Shown: positions 24,388 to 34,437, numbered from the stretch's first letter. The stretch: DNA of 64,000 bases from Crocosphaera chwakensis CCY0110 (GCF_000169335.1 NZ_AAXW01000002.1:62001-126000), one strand, 5' to 3'. Program-made: numbers and translations. Notes: a model not told the origin generated them from the sequence alone.

Positions 24388-24726
24388 ATGATGTTTAACC
24401 CATTTAAAACTAAAAAAATAGCGGTTATTCTCACCCTTTTAGGAACCACCCTAGGGTTAGCTCCTGTAACTGTAGCACAATCCATTGATCAAGTGGATAA
24501 GCCTTATCAGAGCAATGAAAGAGATCCTAATGGAAGCGAATTAGGGGATTTTATGAATCCGTTGGGATTAATGCACCGTGCTAATTTAGAAAGGAGTCGT
24601 AGTGGTGGCGAGTTTGCTGAGGATACACGCAATAACCTTAGCGAAGCAGCTAAGTCTTTTAAAGAAGCACAAAGACAAATGTTAGAAGCACAAGAAGCAG
24701 CTAACCAAAATCAAGAACCACAATAA
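24388..24726 (+). CDS. Exported small protein of unknown function
   Basis: 112 residues with a signal peptide (IAVILTLLGTTLGLAPVTVA, cleavage likely after VAQS). The mature part has ERDPNGSELGDFMNPLGLMH, then a charged helix SEAAKSFKEAQRQMLEAQEA rich in E, A and Q. Two ATGs in a row with GAGGAAG upstream. Periplasmic; family not recognised. Confidence 0.7.
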   Translation: MMFNPFKTKKIAVILTLLGTTLGLAPVTVAQSIDQVDKPYQSNERDPNGSELGDFMNPLGLMHRANLERSRSGGEFAEDTRNNLSEAAKSFKEAQRQMLEAQEAANQNQEPQ

Positions 24727-24732
24727 TGTTAA

Positions 24733-24831
24733 CCTGAGTTCGGAATTATTCTTTTTTCAATGGGATAACAGGGGTTTGAGACTTCAAATTTGTTGTCAAT
24801 TATCCATAAATTCCCTTTCGTTGAACTCACG
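24733..24831. mobile_element. Possible 99-bp MITE flanked by TTAA
   Basis: CCTGAGTTC (24733-24741) and GAACTCACG (24823-24831) are inverted ends, flanked on both sides by TTAA (24729-24732 and 24832-24835). The end TTAACCTGAGTT recurs alone at 14337-14348 on the opposite strand. No coding capacity. This is in the 345-base gap between two genes; the rest of the gap holds a terminator. Confidence 0.4.
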
Positions 24832-24861
24832 TTAATTTTAGATTTAAAAAATTTAGATTTT

Positions 24862-24894
24862 AAAAAAATCCTCCTTAACCTAGGGGGATTTTTT
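24862..24894. terminator. Intrinsic terminator, bidirectional
   Basis: AAAAATCCTCC and GGGGGATTTTT pair over 11 bp with one G-U, and T-runs lie on both strands. It can serve the small exported gene to the left and the photolyase-like gene to the right. Confidence 0.75.
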
Positions 24895-25071
24895 GACTTT
24901 TTACCATATTTTAGCTAAATCTAAGATAATTATCATACCAAATCCGCTTATTTTAGTAGAGTAACATTTTTTCTCCCTGCTCCCTGCTTCAAGACTTAAT
25001 ACTATACTATCTAAAGCGGATCTAGTATTAGTTGCTATACTTTAGCTTACTAAATAACTATGGCAATATTT

Positions 25072-26577
25072 TTAATGTTTCTCTCTCCATTGCTGTGCTT
25101 GAGATTGTATTATTTCTAATTCTTCTGAGTCCATTTTTTTGAGATTAGCTAAGATAAGATTCATTCTTCCTAATGATTTTAATTTGTCTTGATGGCGAGA
25201 TAAAAAATCCCAGTAAAAGAAGTTAAACGGACAAGCTTTTTCTCCCGTGCGTTTCGTCTGTTTATAAACACAATTTTTACAATAATCACTCATCTTATTA
25301 ATATAATTAGCAGATGCTGCGTATGGTTTTGAAGCTAATATTCCCCCATCAGCAAACTGTCCCATTCCTATCACATTTGGAACCATAACCCAGTCATACC
25401 CATCAATAAAAGCACTATGAAACCAATCATTAATAGCTTGGGGAGATACCCCAACAATTAAAGCAAAATTGCTCAAAACCATTAATCTTTGAATATGATG
25501 ACCATATCCGGTTTCTTCTACCTGTTGCAGAACTTGTTTTAAACAATTCATATCCGTTTGAGAACTATCCCAATAAAATTCGGGTAATTTTTCTTGATGA
25601 TCGAACCAATTTTTATCCCTATAATCATCATCCATTAATTGATAAATTCCATACATATATTCTCGCCATCCTAAAATTTGACGAATTAAACCTTCTACAC
25701 TATTTAAAGGATAATTAAAATCATGATAAGCTTTTTCAATTTTTTGAATGACTTCTAACGGTCTTAATAATCCAAGATTGATATAAGGAGAAATTAAACT
25801 ATGCCACATCGTATATTCTCCTGTGATCATAGCATCTTGATAAGTGCCAAAATTGTTTAAATTATTCTCTAAAAAATGGTCTAATACTTGTAATGCTTGT
25901 GAGCGGGTTACTCCCCATTTAAAAGGTTCAATTTTACCGTAGGTTTTTATCTTATAAGATTTAACATCATCAATAACTTGTTGAGTAATATCATCTGGTT
26001 CAAACCATAAGGGAGTAGGAGGATTTAAGTTTTGTTTCGGAGGTTTACGATTTTGTTTATCAAAATTCCATTTCTTTCCAATGGGTTGATCTTCTTCCAT
26101 TAAAACATTAAATCTTTTTCTTCCTTCTCGATAAAAATCTTCTAATAATAAGCGTTTACGCGAGTCATTCCATTGTTTAAACTCTTCTTGACTCCAAAGA
26201 AAATGATTATTAGGAATAAACTTAATTTTACAATCTAATTTAAAACTATTGATTAAGTTTAAAAATGGGCGATCATAGGGAGTTACCAGTCTTAATTCTG
26301 TGATTTGATTGCGATTAATCCAATCATTTAACGATGGTTTAAAATCTTGTGCTATTTTATAAGTAACTTGCCATCCTTGTGCGCTTAATTCTTCAGCAAA
26401 ATGACGCATTGCTGAAAAAACTAACACTAACTTTTGTTGATGATAAGGTTTTTTTTGAATATAGTGATGAGACTCAATAAAAATAACAGGAGTTTCTTGT
26501 TTATTATTTTTGCGACTGAGTAAAGCAGCTTGTTCTGAATGTAATTGATTTCCTAAGATCCAAATACCAATAATCAT
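25072..26577 (-). CDS. Deoxyribodipyrimidine photolyase-related protein (FeS type)
   Basis: 501 residues. IIGIWILGNQLHSEQAALLS and FIESHHYIQKKPYHQQKLVL are typical of the DPRP/FeS-BCP branch of photolyases. The catalytic FAD region includes GLIRQILGWREYMYGIY and VMVPNVIGMGQFADGG. Cysteines in SDYCKNCVYKQTKRTGEKAC and one earlier position can ligate an iron-sulfur cluster. Repairs UV (6-4) photoproducts or acts as a cryptochrome-like sensor; the two cannot be told apart here. Confidence 0.88.
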   Translation of the reverse strand: MIIGIWILGNQLHSEQAALLSRKNNKQETPVIFIESHHYIQKKPYHQQKLVLVFSAMRHFAEELSAQGWQVTYKIAQDFKPSLNDWINRNQITELRLVTPYDRPFLNLINSFKLDCKIKFIPNNHFLWSQEEFKQWNDSRKRLLLEDFYREGRKRFNVLMEEDQPIGKKWNFDKQNRKPPKQNLNPPTPLWFEPDDITQQVIDDVKSYKIKTYGKIEPFKWGVTRSQALQVLDHFLENNLNNFGTYQDAMITGEYTMWHSLISPYINLGLLRPLEVIQKIEKAYHDFNYPLNSVEGLIRQILGWREYMYGIYQLMDDDYRDKNWFDHQEKLPEFYWDSSQTDMNCLKQVLQQVEETGYGHHIQRLMVLSNFALIVGVSPQAINDWFHSAFIDGYDWVMVPNVIGMGQFADGGILASKPYAASANYINKMSDYCKNCVYKQTKRTGEKACPFNFFYWDFLSRHQDKLKSLGRMNLILANLKKMDSEELEIIQSQAQQWREKH

Positions 26578-26695
26578 AAATTATAAATTGATTTAATGAA
26601 TAACAAACAATCTTATTAATTTTAACTAATTATTCGATGGTTTCCAAGTATTTTATCTTTATCTTTTTATTTCTATATCTATCTAAATTAAGATG

Positions 26696-27232
26696 TTATA
26701 AATATAATTGATTAATATAAACTTTAAATTCTTCAATTTTTTCTTTTTCTTCATCGGTCAACGTAATATTAGGGTGAAAAATAATCTTACCCTCTTCAGA
26801 AATATCAGCGATCGCACGATTTCTTAAACTTTCTCCTAACTGTTGTTCTGCTACTTTCCATAAAAAGACTTGAGGACTTTCTAAAAGGTCTAGATTTTGC
26901 TCTAAAAAATCTTTTTGATAATCATAAGGTATCCAACCTCTATCAGATTTTAAGGCTTGAATTAAGGTTTCTGATAAAATCTCAGGATTCGTTTTTTCTC
27001 CTTTGCTTTTTAACCATAAAACCCAAGAACAAAACGCCATTAAAGTATTCTCTAAATTATGAGAACAATAAATAATGGTTTCTAATAAGTCTTGAGAAAA
27101 ATTAACCCCCAAGCGTCTGAGTCCCCATTTGTATCGGTCGAAAATTTCAATAACCCCATCATCTACATATTCATAAAATACTGCTTGTCTTAAGTTAATC
27201 ATTTTCAAATTAAGAAGATACATTGCAACCAT
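26696..27232 (-). CDS. Hypothetical soluble protein
   Basis: 178 residues, mostly helical with Trp-rich positions (MAFCSWVLWLKSKGEKTN; DRGWIPYDYQKDFLEQNLDL). No signal or membrane segment. The start is uncertain: MYLL at the annotated start, or MINLRQAVFYEYV ten codons in. No family recognised. Confidence 0.6.
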   Translation of the reverse strand: MVAMYLLNLKMINLRQAVFYEYVDDGVIEIFDRYKWGLRRLGVNFSQDLLETIIYCSHNLENTLMAFCSWVLWLKSKGEKTNPEILSETLIQALKSDRGWIPYDYQKDFLEQNLDLLESPQVFLWKVAEQQLGESLRNRAIADISEEGKIIFHPNITLTDEEKEKIEEFKVYINQLYL

Positions 27233-27365
27233 AGTATAAAAAATACGAAAATTGCACCATTTCGGCTACAATAGACAACGGCATAAATGTTCAAAAAAAT
27301 TGCCTTTGCTATCATCAGCAACACCATTGATAACGCTTTAACATTACATTTGGGAAGGTCGCTCC

Positions 27366-28676
27366 ATGATTCACGATATTTTCATGCCTGCATTAAGTTC
27401 TACCATGACCGAGGGTAAAATCGTCTCTTGGGTGAAGTCTCCAGGGGATAAAGTTGCCAAAGGCGAAACCGTGGTTGTTGTAGAATCGGATAAAGCAGAT
27501 ATGGATGTAGAATCTTTCTATGATGGCTATCTAGCAACTATTTTAGTTGAAGCTGGTCAAGAAGCTCCCGTCGGAGATGCGATCGCTTTAATCGCAGAAA
27601 CAGAAGAAGAAATTGCACAAGCCAAACAAAAAAGCCCCTCTGGTTCATCTGGAACTCCCCCCCAATCTCCCCCTCGAAATGAGGAAGAACAGCCCTCTCA
27701 AGCACCGGCAACTACCGCTACAGCTACTGAAAGCTCTTCCCCCTCAAGTAACGGTAACAATGGCCAAAGTAACCGCATTGTTGCTTCTCCTAGAGCCAAA
27801 AAATTAGCCAAACAATTAGGGATCTCTCTCAACAGTGTTGAAGGGAGCGGACCCTATGGCAGAATTGTGGCAGAAGATATTGAAAAGGCAGCAGGAAAAA
27901 CCCCCACACCCCCTGCTATTCCTACTCAAACCCCTCAATCTTCTCAAACCACTACTACCCCTCAAGTCGCTCCTACCCCTGCAGTTCCAGCACCAGTTAC
28001 CGCAGGAGAAACTGTTCCCCTCAATACCCTACAAAAAGCAGTGGTGCAAAACATGGTGGCTACGCTACAGGTTCCTACCTTCCACGTGGGTTACACTATC
28101 ACCACCGATGAGTTAGATAAGCTTTATAAGAAACTGAAGGCCAAAGGGGTAACCATGACAGCATTATTAGCGAAAGCAGTAGCTGTCACCCTGGAAAAAC
28201 ATCCTTTGGTCAATGCGAATTACAGCGATCAAGGCATTCGTTATCCTCAGTCTATCAATATTGCGATCGCTGTTGCTATGCCTGATGGCGGTTTAATTAC
28301 TCCGGTCTTACAAAATGCTGACAAAGTTGACATCTATTCCCTGTCTCGTACCTGGAAAGATTTAGTTGACAGAGCAAGAGCCAAGCAGTTACAACCAGAA
28401 GAATATAATAGTGGCACCTTTACCCTATCGAATTTGGGAATGTTTGGGGTGGATCGCTTTGATGCCATTTTACCTCCCGGACAAGGATCGATTTTAGCGA
28501 TCGGTGCATCCAGTCCCCAAGTGGTAGCCACGCCTGATGGTTTATTAGGAGTTAAACGTCAAATGGCTGTAAATATTACCTGCGATCATCGTGTTATTTA
28601 TGGTTCCCATGCTGCTGCTTTCTTACAGGAGTTTGCTAACTTATTAGAAACAGATGTGCAATCTTTAACCATGTAA
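27366..28676 (+). CDS. pdhC: Pyruvate dehydrogenase E2 (dihydrolipoamide acetyltransferase)
   Basis: 436 residues. Lipoyl domain with VESDKADMDVES, lipoyl-lysine at residue 43. A Pro/Ala/Thr-rich linker leads to a peripheral-subunit-binding domain (IVASPRAKKLAKQLGISLNS at about 140-160), a second Pro-rich linker, and the acetyltransferase core ending near DHRVIYGSHAA. The core has DHRVIYG in place of the usual DHRVVDG, a variant shared with plastid E2. Transfers acetyl groups to CoA. Lipoylated by enzymes such as LipA at 40024. Confidence 0.92.
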   Translation: MIHDIFMPALSSTMTEGKIVSWVKSPGDKVAKGETVVVVESDKADMDVESFYDGYLATILVEAGQEAPVGDAIALIAETEEEIAQAKQKSPSGSSGTPPQSPPRNEEEQPSQAPATTATATESSSPSSNGNNGQSNRIVASPRAKKLAKQLGISLNSVEGSGPYGRIVAEDIEKAAGKTPTPPAIPTQTPQSSQTTTTPQVAPTPAVPAPVTAGETVPLNTLQKAVVQNMVATLQVPTFHVGYTITTDELDKLYKKLKAKGVTMTALLAKAVAVTLEKHPLVNANYSDQGIRYPQSINIAIAVAMPDGGLITPVLQNADKVDIYSLSRTWKDLVDRARAKQLQPEEYNSGTFTLSNLGMFGVDRFDAILPPGQGSILAIGASSPQVVATPDGLLGVKRQMAVNITCDHRVIYGSHAAAFLQEFANLLETDVQSLTM

Positions 28677-28688
28677 GTCATTGTACAA

Positions 28689-28713
28689 GGGGATATTAAG
28701 ATAGAATATCCCC
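28689..28713. terminator. Stem-loop between convergent pdhC and SDR gene
   Basis: GGGGATATT and AATATCCCC form a perfect 9-bp stem with a 7-nt loop between two convergent stop codons. A weak A-run on one side; moderate termination is possible. Confidence 0.55.
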
Positions 28714-28734
28714 AAAACAATAATAGAGAAGGCA

Positions 28735-29550
28735 TTAGCTAATCTTTGCAACCCTTCGAGTTGACTGAGATTTTTGAGACAAAGGAGCAGCCATCGCCGT
28801 AATTTGTTGCATCAACCAAGGTATTAATCGTTGACACCATAACGCTAAATGGCTTTGCCATCCGACAACAATTTCTGACATATCTTTTTGTAACCCTATC
28901 ACTAAAGCTTGAGCCACTTTTTTCGGAACAACGGGTTTCATAAAACGAAACCGCTCTAAACCCTGCACCATATCCGTATCCGTTAAAGAAGGTAACAAAG
29001 CGATAACTCGAATCTTATAGGGAGCTAATTCGCTTCGTAACGCTTGGGTAAAGCCTAAAAGAGCGAATTTCGTAGCAGAATAGGTAGCCATAGTCGGGGC
29101 AGCAATTTTACCCATTAAACTAGAAACATTGATGATGGTTCCTTGTTTTTGAGCGGCCATGCGTCGTGCTACCACTCTTGTAATATGATAAGTCCCCATC
29201 AAATTAACGAAAAGTTCGTCTTCGACTTGAGATAATTTGGAATAAAGAAAAGAGCTTTGGTGAGCTACTCCTGCACAGTTGACTAAAATATCAATGGGGC
29301 CGTAATCTCGCCAAGCTTGAGCGATAGCAGTGGTAACACGAACAGAATCTCTGATATCTAAGGGAACAATAATCACTTCTATATTCGCTCCTATCCCTTG
29401 AATTTCTTCAGCAACCTCTGTTAGATTAACTCTGTTGCGAGCCACTAATAACAAGCGTTTAATCCCTTGCTGAGCTAATTCAAGGGCGATGGCACGGCCA
29501 ATTCCACGAGACGCTCCGGTAACGAGGGCAGTTTTTCCTAATACTTTCAC
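28735..29550 (-). CDS. Short-chain dehydrogenase/reductase
   Basis: 271 residues. Rossmann signature TGASRGIGRAIALELAQQGI, structural NCAGVAHQ, catalytic Ser in INVSSLMGK and the YSATK Tyr-Lys pair give a complete classical SDR. The C-terminus is extended and basic (LWCQRLIPWLMQQITAMAAP) and may associate with membranes. Substrate unknown; NAD(P)(H)-dependent oxidoreduction. Confidence 0.9.
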   Translation of the reverse strand: MKVLGKTALVTGASRGIGRAIALELAQQGIKRLLLVARNRVNLTEVAEEIQGIGANIEVIIVPLDIRDSVRVTTAIAQAWRDYGPIDILVNCAGVAHQSSFLYSKLSQVEDELFVNLMGTYHITRVVARRMAAQKQGTIINVSSLMGKIAAPTMATYSATKFALLGFTQALRSELAPYKIRVIALLPSLTDTDMVQGLERFRFMKPVVPKKVAQALVIGLQKDMSEIVVGWQSHLALWCQRLIPWLMQQITAMAAPLSQKSQSTRRVAKIS

Positions 29551-29807
29551 CTTTACTGTCTTCCTTTTTTAAGACTTCAAGGAATTTAGGTGCATTAATA
29601 CTGCATCTTTCCTTTCTTTCTACTGTAGACAAAAAAAGTAAAGAAATCGGGTTGATTTTAATGATTCTTTTCCAAAAATCAAGTAAAATTACTTATTCCT
29701 TATTCCCCATTTTCCAAAATATGGAAAAAAGTCGATAACCCAGTTACCATGATCTTAATGAGATTAAACGCTTTTTCTTCAATCGCAACACCCAGACGAA
29801 AATAACA

Positions 29808-31046
29808 ATGACAACCACACCCATTTCCCCATCCTCGACTCAAACCCAATACCCTGATGACATCGGACGCTTTGGCCAGTATGGGGGAAAATATGTGCCT
29901 GAAACCTTAATGCCGGCTTTGAGCGAACTAGAAACCGCTTACCGTCAATACAAGGATGATCCTGACTTTCAAGCGGAATTATCGCAATTATTAAAAGATT
30001 ATGTTGGTCGTCCCAGTCCCCTCTACTTCGCTGAACGCTTAACCGCACATTACGCCCGTCCTGATGGTACTGGCCCACAGATTTACTTAAAACGAGAAGA
30101 TTTAAACCATACCGGCGCACATAAAATTAATAACGCCCTCGGCCAAGTCTTATTAGCGAAACGCATGGGTAAACAGCGTGTAATCGCAGAAACGGGAGCA
30201 GGACAACATGGGGTGGCTACAGCAACGGTGTGCGCCCGTTTTGGTCTAGAATGCGTCATTTATATGGGCATTCATGATATGGAACGGCAAAAACTCAATG
30301 TCTTCCGCATGAAACTATTAGGGGCAACAGTGCAACCAGTAGAAGCAGGAACCGGAACCCTCAAAGATGCCACCTCAGAAGCCATTAGAGATTGGGTGAC
30401 TAATGTAGAAACGACTCATTATATTCTCGGTTCGGTAGCTGGCCCCCATCCTTACCCCATGATTGTACGAGACTTTCATCATATTATTGGTCAAGAAACC
30501 CGTCGCCAATGTCAAGAAAAATGGGACAGTTTACCTGATATTTTATTGGCTTGTGTGGGCGGTGGTTCTAATGCGATGGGCTTATTTTATGAGTTTGTCA
30601 AGGATGCTGAGATTCGTCTTATTGGAGTAGAAGCAGCAGGGGAAAGTATTGCTTCTGGAAAACACGCTGCAACCCTTACAAAAGGTCGTCCAGGAGTATT
30701 ACACGGGGCGATGAGTTATTTATTACAAGACGAAGAAGGACAGGTCATAGAAGCCCATTCTATTAGTGCAGGGTTAGATTATCCTGGGGTTGGACCGGAA
30801 CATAGTTATCTTAAAGATAGTGGTCGTGCTGAATATTATAGTGTGACGGATGCTGAAGCAGTGGCAGCCTTTCAACGGTTATCTGAGTTAGAAGGGATTA
30901 TTCCAGCTTTAGAAACCTCCCATGCGATCGCTTATTTAGAAACCCTTTGTCCCCAACTTGAAGGCAGTCCCCGTATTATTATTAATTGTTCAGGCCGAGG
31001 AGATAAGGATGTGCAAACAGTAGCTAAATATCTAGGCAATGAATAG
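29808..31046 (+). CDS. trpB: Tryptophan synthase beta subunit
   Basis: 412 residues. RFGQYGGKYVPETLMPALSE, then GRPSPLYFAERLT and HTGAHKINNALGQ with the PLP lysine at 106, and EAAGESIASGKHAATL late, are standard TrpB motifs. Condenses indole with serine. The partner trpA is not adjacent, as usual in cyanobacteria. Followed by a short CACCC-rich repeat and the rnc gene. Confidence 0.96.
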   Translation: MTTTPISPSSTQTQYPDDIGRFGQYGGKYVPETLMPALSELETAYRQYKDDPDFQAELSQLLKDYVGRPSPLYFAERLTAHYARPDGTGPQIYLKREDLNHTGAHKINNALGQVLLAKRMGKQRVIAETGAGQHGVATATVCARFGLECVIYMGIHDMERQKLNVFRMKLLGATVQPVEAGTGTLKDATSEAIRDWVTNVETTHYILGSVAGPHPYPMIVRDFHHIIGQETRRQCQEKWDSLPDILLACVGGGSNAMGLFYEFVKDAEIRLIGVEAAGESIASGKHAATLTKGRPGVLHGAMSYLLQDEEGQVIEAHSISAGLDYPGVGPEHSYLKDSGRAEYYSVTDAEAVAAFQRLSELEGIIPALETSHAIAYLETLCPQLEGSPRIIINCSGRGDKDVQTVAKYLGNE

Positions 31047-31129
31047 GTTTTGGGGGAAGCAGAGGAGAAACATATTAGTATCTCATCTTTCCCCACACCC
31101 TACACCCCACACTAAAACTAAAATTATCA

Positions 31130-31852
31130 ATGGTTTTTCTAGATAGTCGCAGAAAAAAACAATTAGAAACCTGCCTTCAAAAATTGGGTTTATCTGACAC
31201 CTCAGTCGTTAATTTAGAATTGTTGGATTTAGCCTTAACTCATCCAACCATTTCTAGGGAAAATAACTATCAACAATTAGAGTTTGTGGGGGACTCGGTA
31301 ATTAGATTAGTATCGGCTGAAATATTACTAGAAACCTATCCCGATGAATTGGTAGGAGAATTTGCTGCCATCCGTTCTATTTTAGTCAGCGATCGCACGT
31401 TAGCAGAGTTTGCTGAACAATATGGATTAGATCGTTATCTTCTGATGGCTGATAGTGTTGCTCAAGATACAATGGGTCGAGTTTCCTGGTTGGCTGATGC
31501 TTTTGAAGCGGTATTAGGGGCATTATATCTCAGTACAAAAAACATGACGTTAGTGCGTCCTTGGTTAGATCCTTTATTACTAAAAAAAGCAGCCGAAATT
31601 CGCTCTGATCCAGCCCGTCAAAATTATAAAGATGCTCTACAAGAATGGACTCAGGCTCAATACAAAATATTACCAGAGTATCGTGTTACTGAACAAGATA
31701 AAGATCGAGGCCATGATGAACGTTTTTTTGCTGAAGTTTCCCTCAAGGATCGTAAACTAGGATCAGGCTATGGTCGTTCTAAAAAAATGGCAGAACAAGC
31801 AGCGGCCAAAGATGCTTTTTTCTCTGTTGTTCATCAAAAAATTGAAGGTTAA
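31130..31852 (+). CDS. rnc: Ribonuclease III
   Basis: 240 residues. Catalytic domain signature QLEFVGDSVIRL (Glu51, Asp55) and WLADAFEAVLGALYL (Asp123, Glu126), then a double-stranded RNA-binding domain (KDALQEWTQAQYKILPEYRV; GYGRSKKMAEQAAAKDAFF). Processes rRNA and other structured RNA. The 2-base gap to the next gene suggests they are cotranscribed. Confidence 0.94.
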   Translation: MVFLDSRRKKQLETCLQKLGLSDTSVVNLELLDLALTHPTISRENNYQQLEFVGDSVIRLVSAEILLETYPDELVGEFAAIRSILVSDRTLAEFAEQYGLDRYLLMADSVAQDTMGRVSWLADAFEAVLGALYLSTKNMTLVRPWLDPLLLKKAAEIRSDPARQNYKDALQEWTQAQYKILPEYRVTEQDKDRGHDERFFAEVSLKDRKLGSGYGRSKKMAEQAAAKDAFFSVVHQKIEG

Positions 31853-31854
31853 AT

Positions 31855-32598
31855 ATGACACAATTAGACATTACTACCGAAGCCGTTGTTATCAAGAATG
31901 GTGACTTAAATATTGATGGTTATTTAGCAACTCCAAAGCAAAACGGCGAGTTTCCTGCGGTGATCGTTATTCAGGAAATTTTTGGGGTTAATGATCATAT
32001 TAAAGATGTCACAAGACGCTTTGCTAAAGAGGGATATGTGGCTATTGCTCCTGCTATTTATCAACGGTTAGAGCCTGGTTTTGAAACCGGTTACACTCCT
32101 GAAGCAATTGAAATTGGTAGAAAGTATAAAAATCAAACCAAAGCATCTGAATTATTATCAGATATTCAAGCTACTATTGACCATCTTTATACTTTACCCC
32201 AAGTGAAAAAAACAGGGGTAGGAACCATCGGTTTTTGTTTTGGGGGTCATGTGGTTTATTTAGTTGCAACCTTACCTGAAATTAAAGCAACAGCTTCTTT
32301 TTATGGAGCAGGAGTTGCTAATTGGAAACCAGGAGAAGAAGGTAAAGCTACAGTCAATTGTACCCCAGATATTACAGGGACGTTATATGCCTTTTTCGGG
32401 AAAGAAGATGGGAGTATTCCTCAAGAACAAGTTGACATGATTGAACAAGCTTTAAAAGAGAATAATATTCCTCATAAAATATTTCGCTATGAAGGAGCAG
32501 AGCATGGCTTTTTCTGCGATCAACGAGGCAGTTATAATGCAGAAGCTGCTCAAGATGCTTGGCCAAAAGTCTTAGAATTATTCAAAAGCGAGTTATAG
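31855..32598 (+). CDS. Dienelactone hydrolase family protein
   Basis: 247 residues of an alpha/beta hydrolase. The nucleophile elbow GTIGFCFGGHVVYL has Cys at the catalytic position, as in dienelactone hydrolase; FFGKEDGSIP holds the acid and EGAEHGFFC the histidine. Cytosolic; physiological ester or lactone substrate unknown. Two bases downstream of rnc. Confidence 0.9.
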   Translation: MTQLDITTEAVVIKNGDLNIDGYLATPKQNGEFPAVIVIQEIFGVNDHIKDVTRRFAKEGYVAIAPAIYQRLEPGFETGYTPEAIEIGRKYKNQTKASELLSDIQATIDHLYTLPQVKKTGVGTIGFCFGGHVVYLVATLPEIKATASFYGAGVANWKPGEEGKATVNCTPDITGTLYAFFGKEDGSIPQEQVDMIEQALKENNIPHKIFRYEGAEHGFFCDQRGSYNAEAAQDAWPKVLELFKSEL

Positions 32599-32818
32599 GT
32601 CTGATTCAATAGCAAAATGGTCTTAAGTCAATGGTTTTGCTTTATTTTTTAATAAAAATTAAAAACTGATCTAAGAAACCAATGGTATGATAAGGCAGAA
32701 GTGTTGGAGTTATGAAAAGATTATCATTTACGTTCTCTCTTTTGTAAGTATTAATCTTAATTCTTAACTTTGATACGATTGCCTTAACTTCAAAAAATCA
32801 TACCTTCTTTCCTCAGTC

Positions 32819-33767
32819 ATGAAAAAAAAATTATATTATTTACTGTGTAGTTTTTTAGGAATAATGGTTATGTTTTTAGTCTTTATTCCTTCTCACACAG
32901 TGGCTCAAAATTCTCCGATGGAAATTAAAATCGCCACAGGAAATGAAGCAGGAGAATATTACTCAGTTGCCAAAGATTTAGAAGAATTTGCTCTTACTAA
33001 AAACCTCGATATTGATCTCATTCCCACTAGAGGAGCATTAGATAATATTGATAGTGTTTTTCGCCATGAAACAATTTCTTTAGGGGTGACACAAAGCGAT
33101 CTTTTAGCCTTTCTCAATACCTTTGCTAATAAGGATGAAATCGCACGGTTGCAAGCGGAATCTATTCGGGCTGTTCTACCTTTGTATGATGAAGAAGTCC
33201 ATCTAAGTTACCCGAAAAGACATTAATTCTGCTTCAGAATTGACAGGAAAACGAGTTTCCATTGGAGAGTCAGGCAGTGGAACCAGTACCACCGCTTCTA
33301 CATTAATGTATCACTTAGATATTCAACCGAAAGCCATAAAAGCCTTAGATATTAAGCGCAGTATTGATGCCCTTCGTAAACAAGAAATTGATGGCTTTTT
33401 CTATGTGGTTGGGGTTCCAGCGAAAGTGTTAGAAGAACAGATTTTACCAGAAGACAACTTTCAGGTTTTACCGTTAGCTTTACCCACCCAACCCAATGAC
33501 GAATTTTTATCGAAAATTTACGCAAACGGGGTTCTTCCTGCTAATACTTATGACTGGCAAACAGAACCCGTTAATACCTTAAAAGTTAAATCCTATTTGT
33601 TTACCTTTGCTGATGAAAACTGTAACTATATCACTCCTGTAGCTAAATTAATCACAGAAAATTTAGCTTGGTTACAAGAAAACGGCGATCCTGTTTGGAA
33701 ACAAGTTGATCCAAAAGATTTATCACAACTTAACTCTCAACGGGTGTCGAGTTGCGCTGTTATGTAA
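32819..33767 (+). pseudogene. Frameshifted TAXI-type TRAP transporter binding protein
   Basis: The first ORF has a signal peptide and the TAXI family opening MEIKIATGNEAGEYYSVAKD; the second has RVSIGESGSGTSTTASTLMY and VGVPAKVLEEQILPED. Deleting one A near 33204-33206 (CTAAGTTACC to CTAGTTACC) restores EEVHLVTRKDINSASELTGK and joins both frames into one ~315-residue protein. TRAP permease genes are not nearby. One base accounts for the break, so decay or a sequencing error is possible. Confidence 0.82.
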
Positions 33768-33790
33768 ATTATATTTAAGGATAGAGAATA

Positions 33791-34396
33791 ATGATCATTA
33801 ATTGCCTAAACCGTCTAACTATTATTACTGGTATTAGTCTAGGACTTCTCTTACAAACTATTCCCGCAGAAGCAAGACGGACTATAACTTGTGAATCTTT
33901 TAAGTATCGTTATCAATTTTGTCGCACTAATACCCGTGGAGGGGTAAGACTCACCCAACAACTAAGTAATACCCGTTGTGTTGAAGGGGATACCTGGGGC
34001 TATGATCGAGAAGGGATATGGGTGGATAGAGGTTGCGCTGCTGAGTTTACTGTGCGTGGTCGAGACAGTGGTTATGATAATAGTAACAATAGTAGTGGCG
34101 GTAGTGATGCGGCCGCTATTGTGGGAGGTGCGTTGGTGGTTGGAGCGATCGCTGCTGCTTTAGCTGGTGGGTCTGATAATAATGATAATAGTAGCAATAA
34201 TGGCCGAACCATTACTTGTAATTCAGACAGTAATCAATACACCACTTGTCCAGTGTCTCTGGATAGAGATGATTGGATCGTTCTTGATCGCCAGTTGAGT
34301 CAAGCGGGTTGTTGGGAAGGGGATACCTGGGGCTATGATAGTCAGAAAATTTGGGTTGATAATGGTTGTCGAGGTGTCTTTGAAATTAGACGTTAA
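33791..34396 (+). CDS. Exported protein with two DUF3011 repeats
   Basis: 201 residues. A short hydrophobic signal is followed by two copies of a ~55-residue domain, each with ITCES or ITCNS, a QLS motif, EGDTWGYD, IWVD and a CRGVFEI or CAAEFTV end, which is the DUF3011 layout with conserved cysteines. They are joined by a Ser/Asn/Gly-rich linker containing a hydrophobic helix. Likely envelope-located; function unknown. Confidence 0.85.
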   Translation: MIINCLNRLTIITGISLGLLLQTIPAEARRTITCESFKYRYQFCRTNTRGGVRLTQQLSNTRCVEGDTWGYDREGIWVDRGCAAEFTVRGRDSGYDNSNNSSGGSDAAAIVGGALVVGAIAAALAGGSDNNDNSSNNGRTITCNSDSNQYTTCPVSLDRDDWIVLDRQLSQAGCWEGDTWGYDSQKIWVDNGCRGVFEIRR

Positions 34397-34437
34397 CTAA
34401 TTATTGTGCTAAGCACTAAAAACTAGAGTGTAGACCC

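Noticed and set aside
32712..32747. 11-codon ORF (MKRLSFTFSLL) as a leader peptide
   Set aside because: No regulatory codons, attenuator stem or homology; probably chance.
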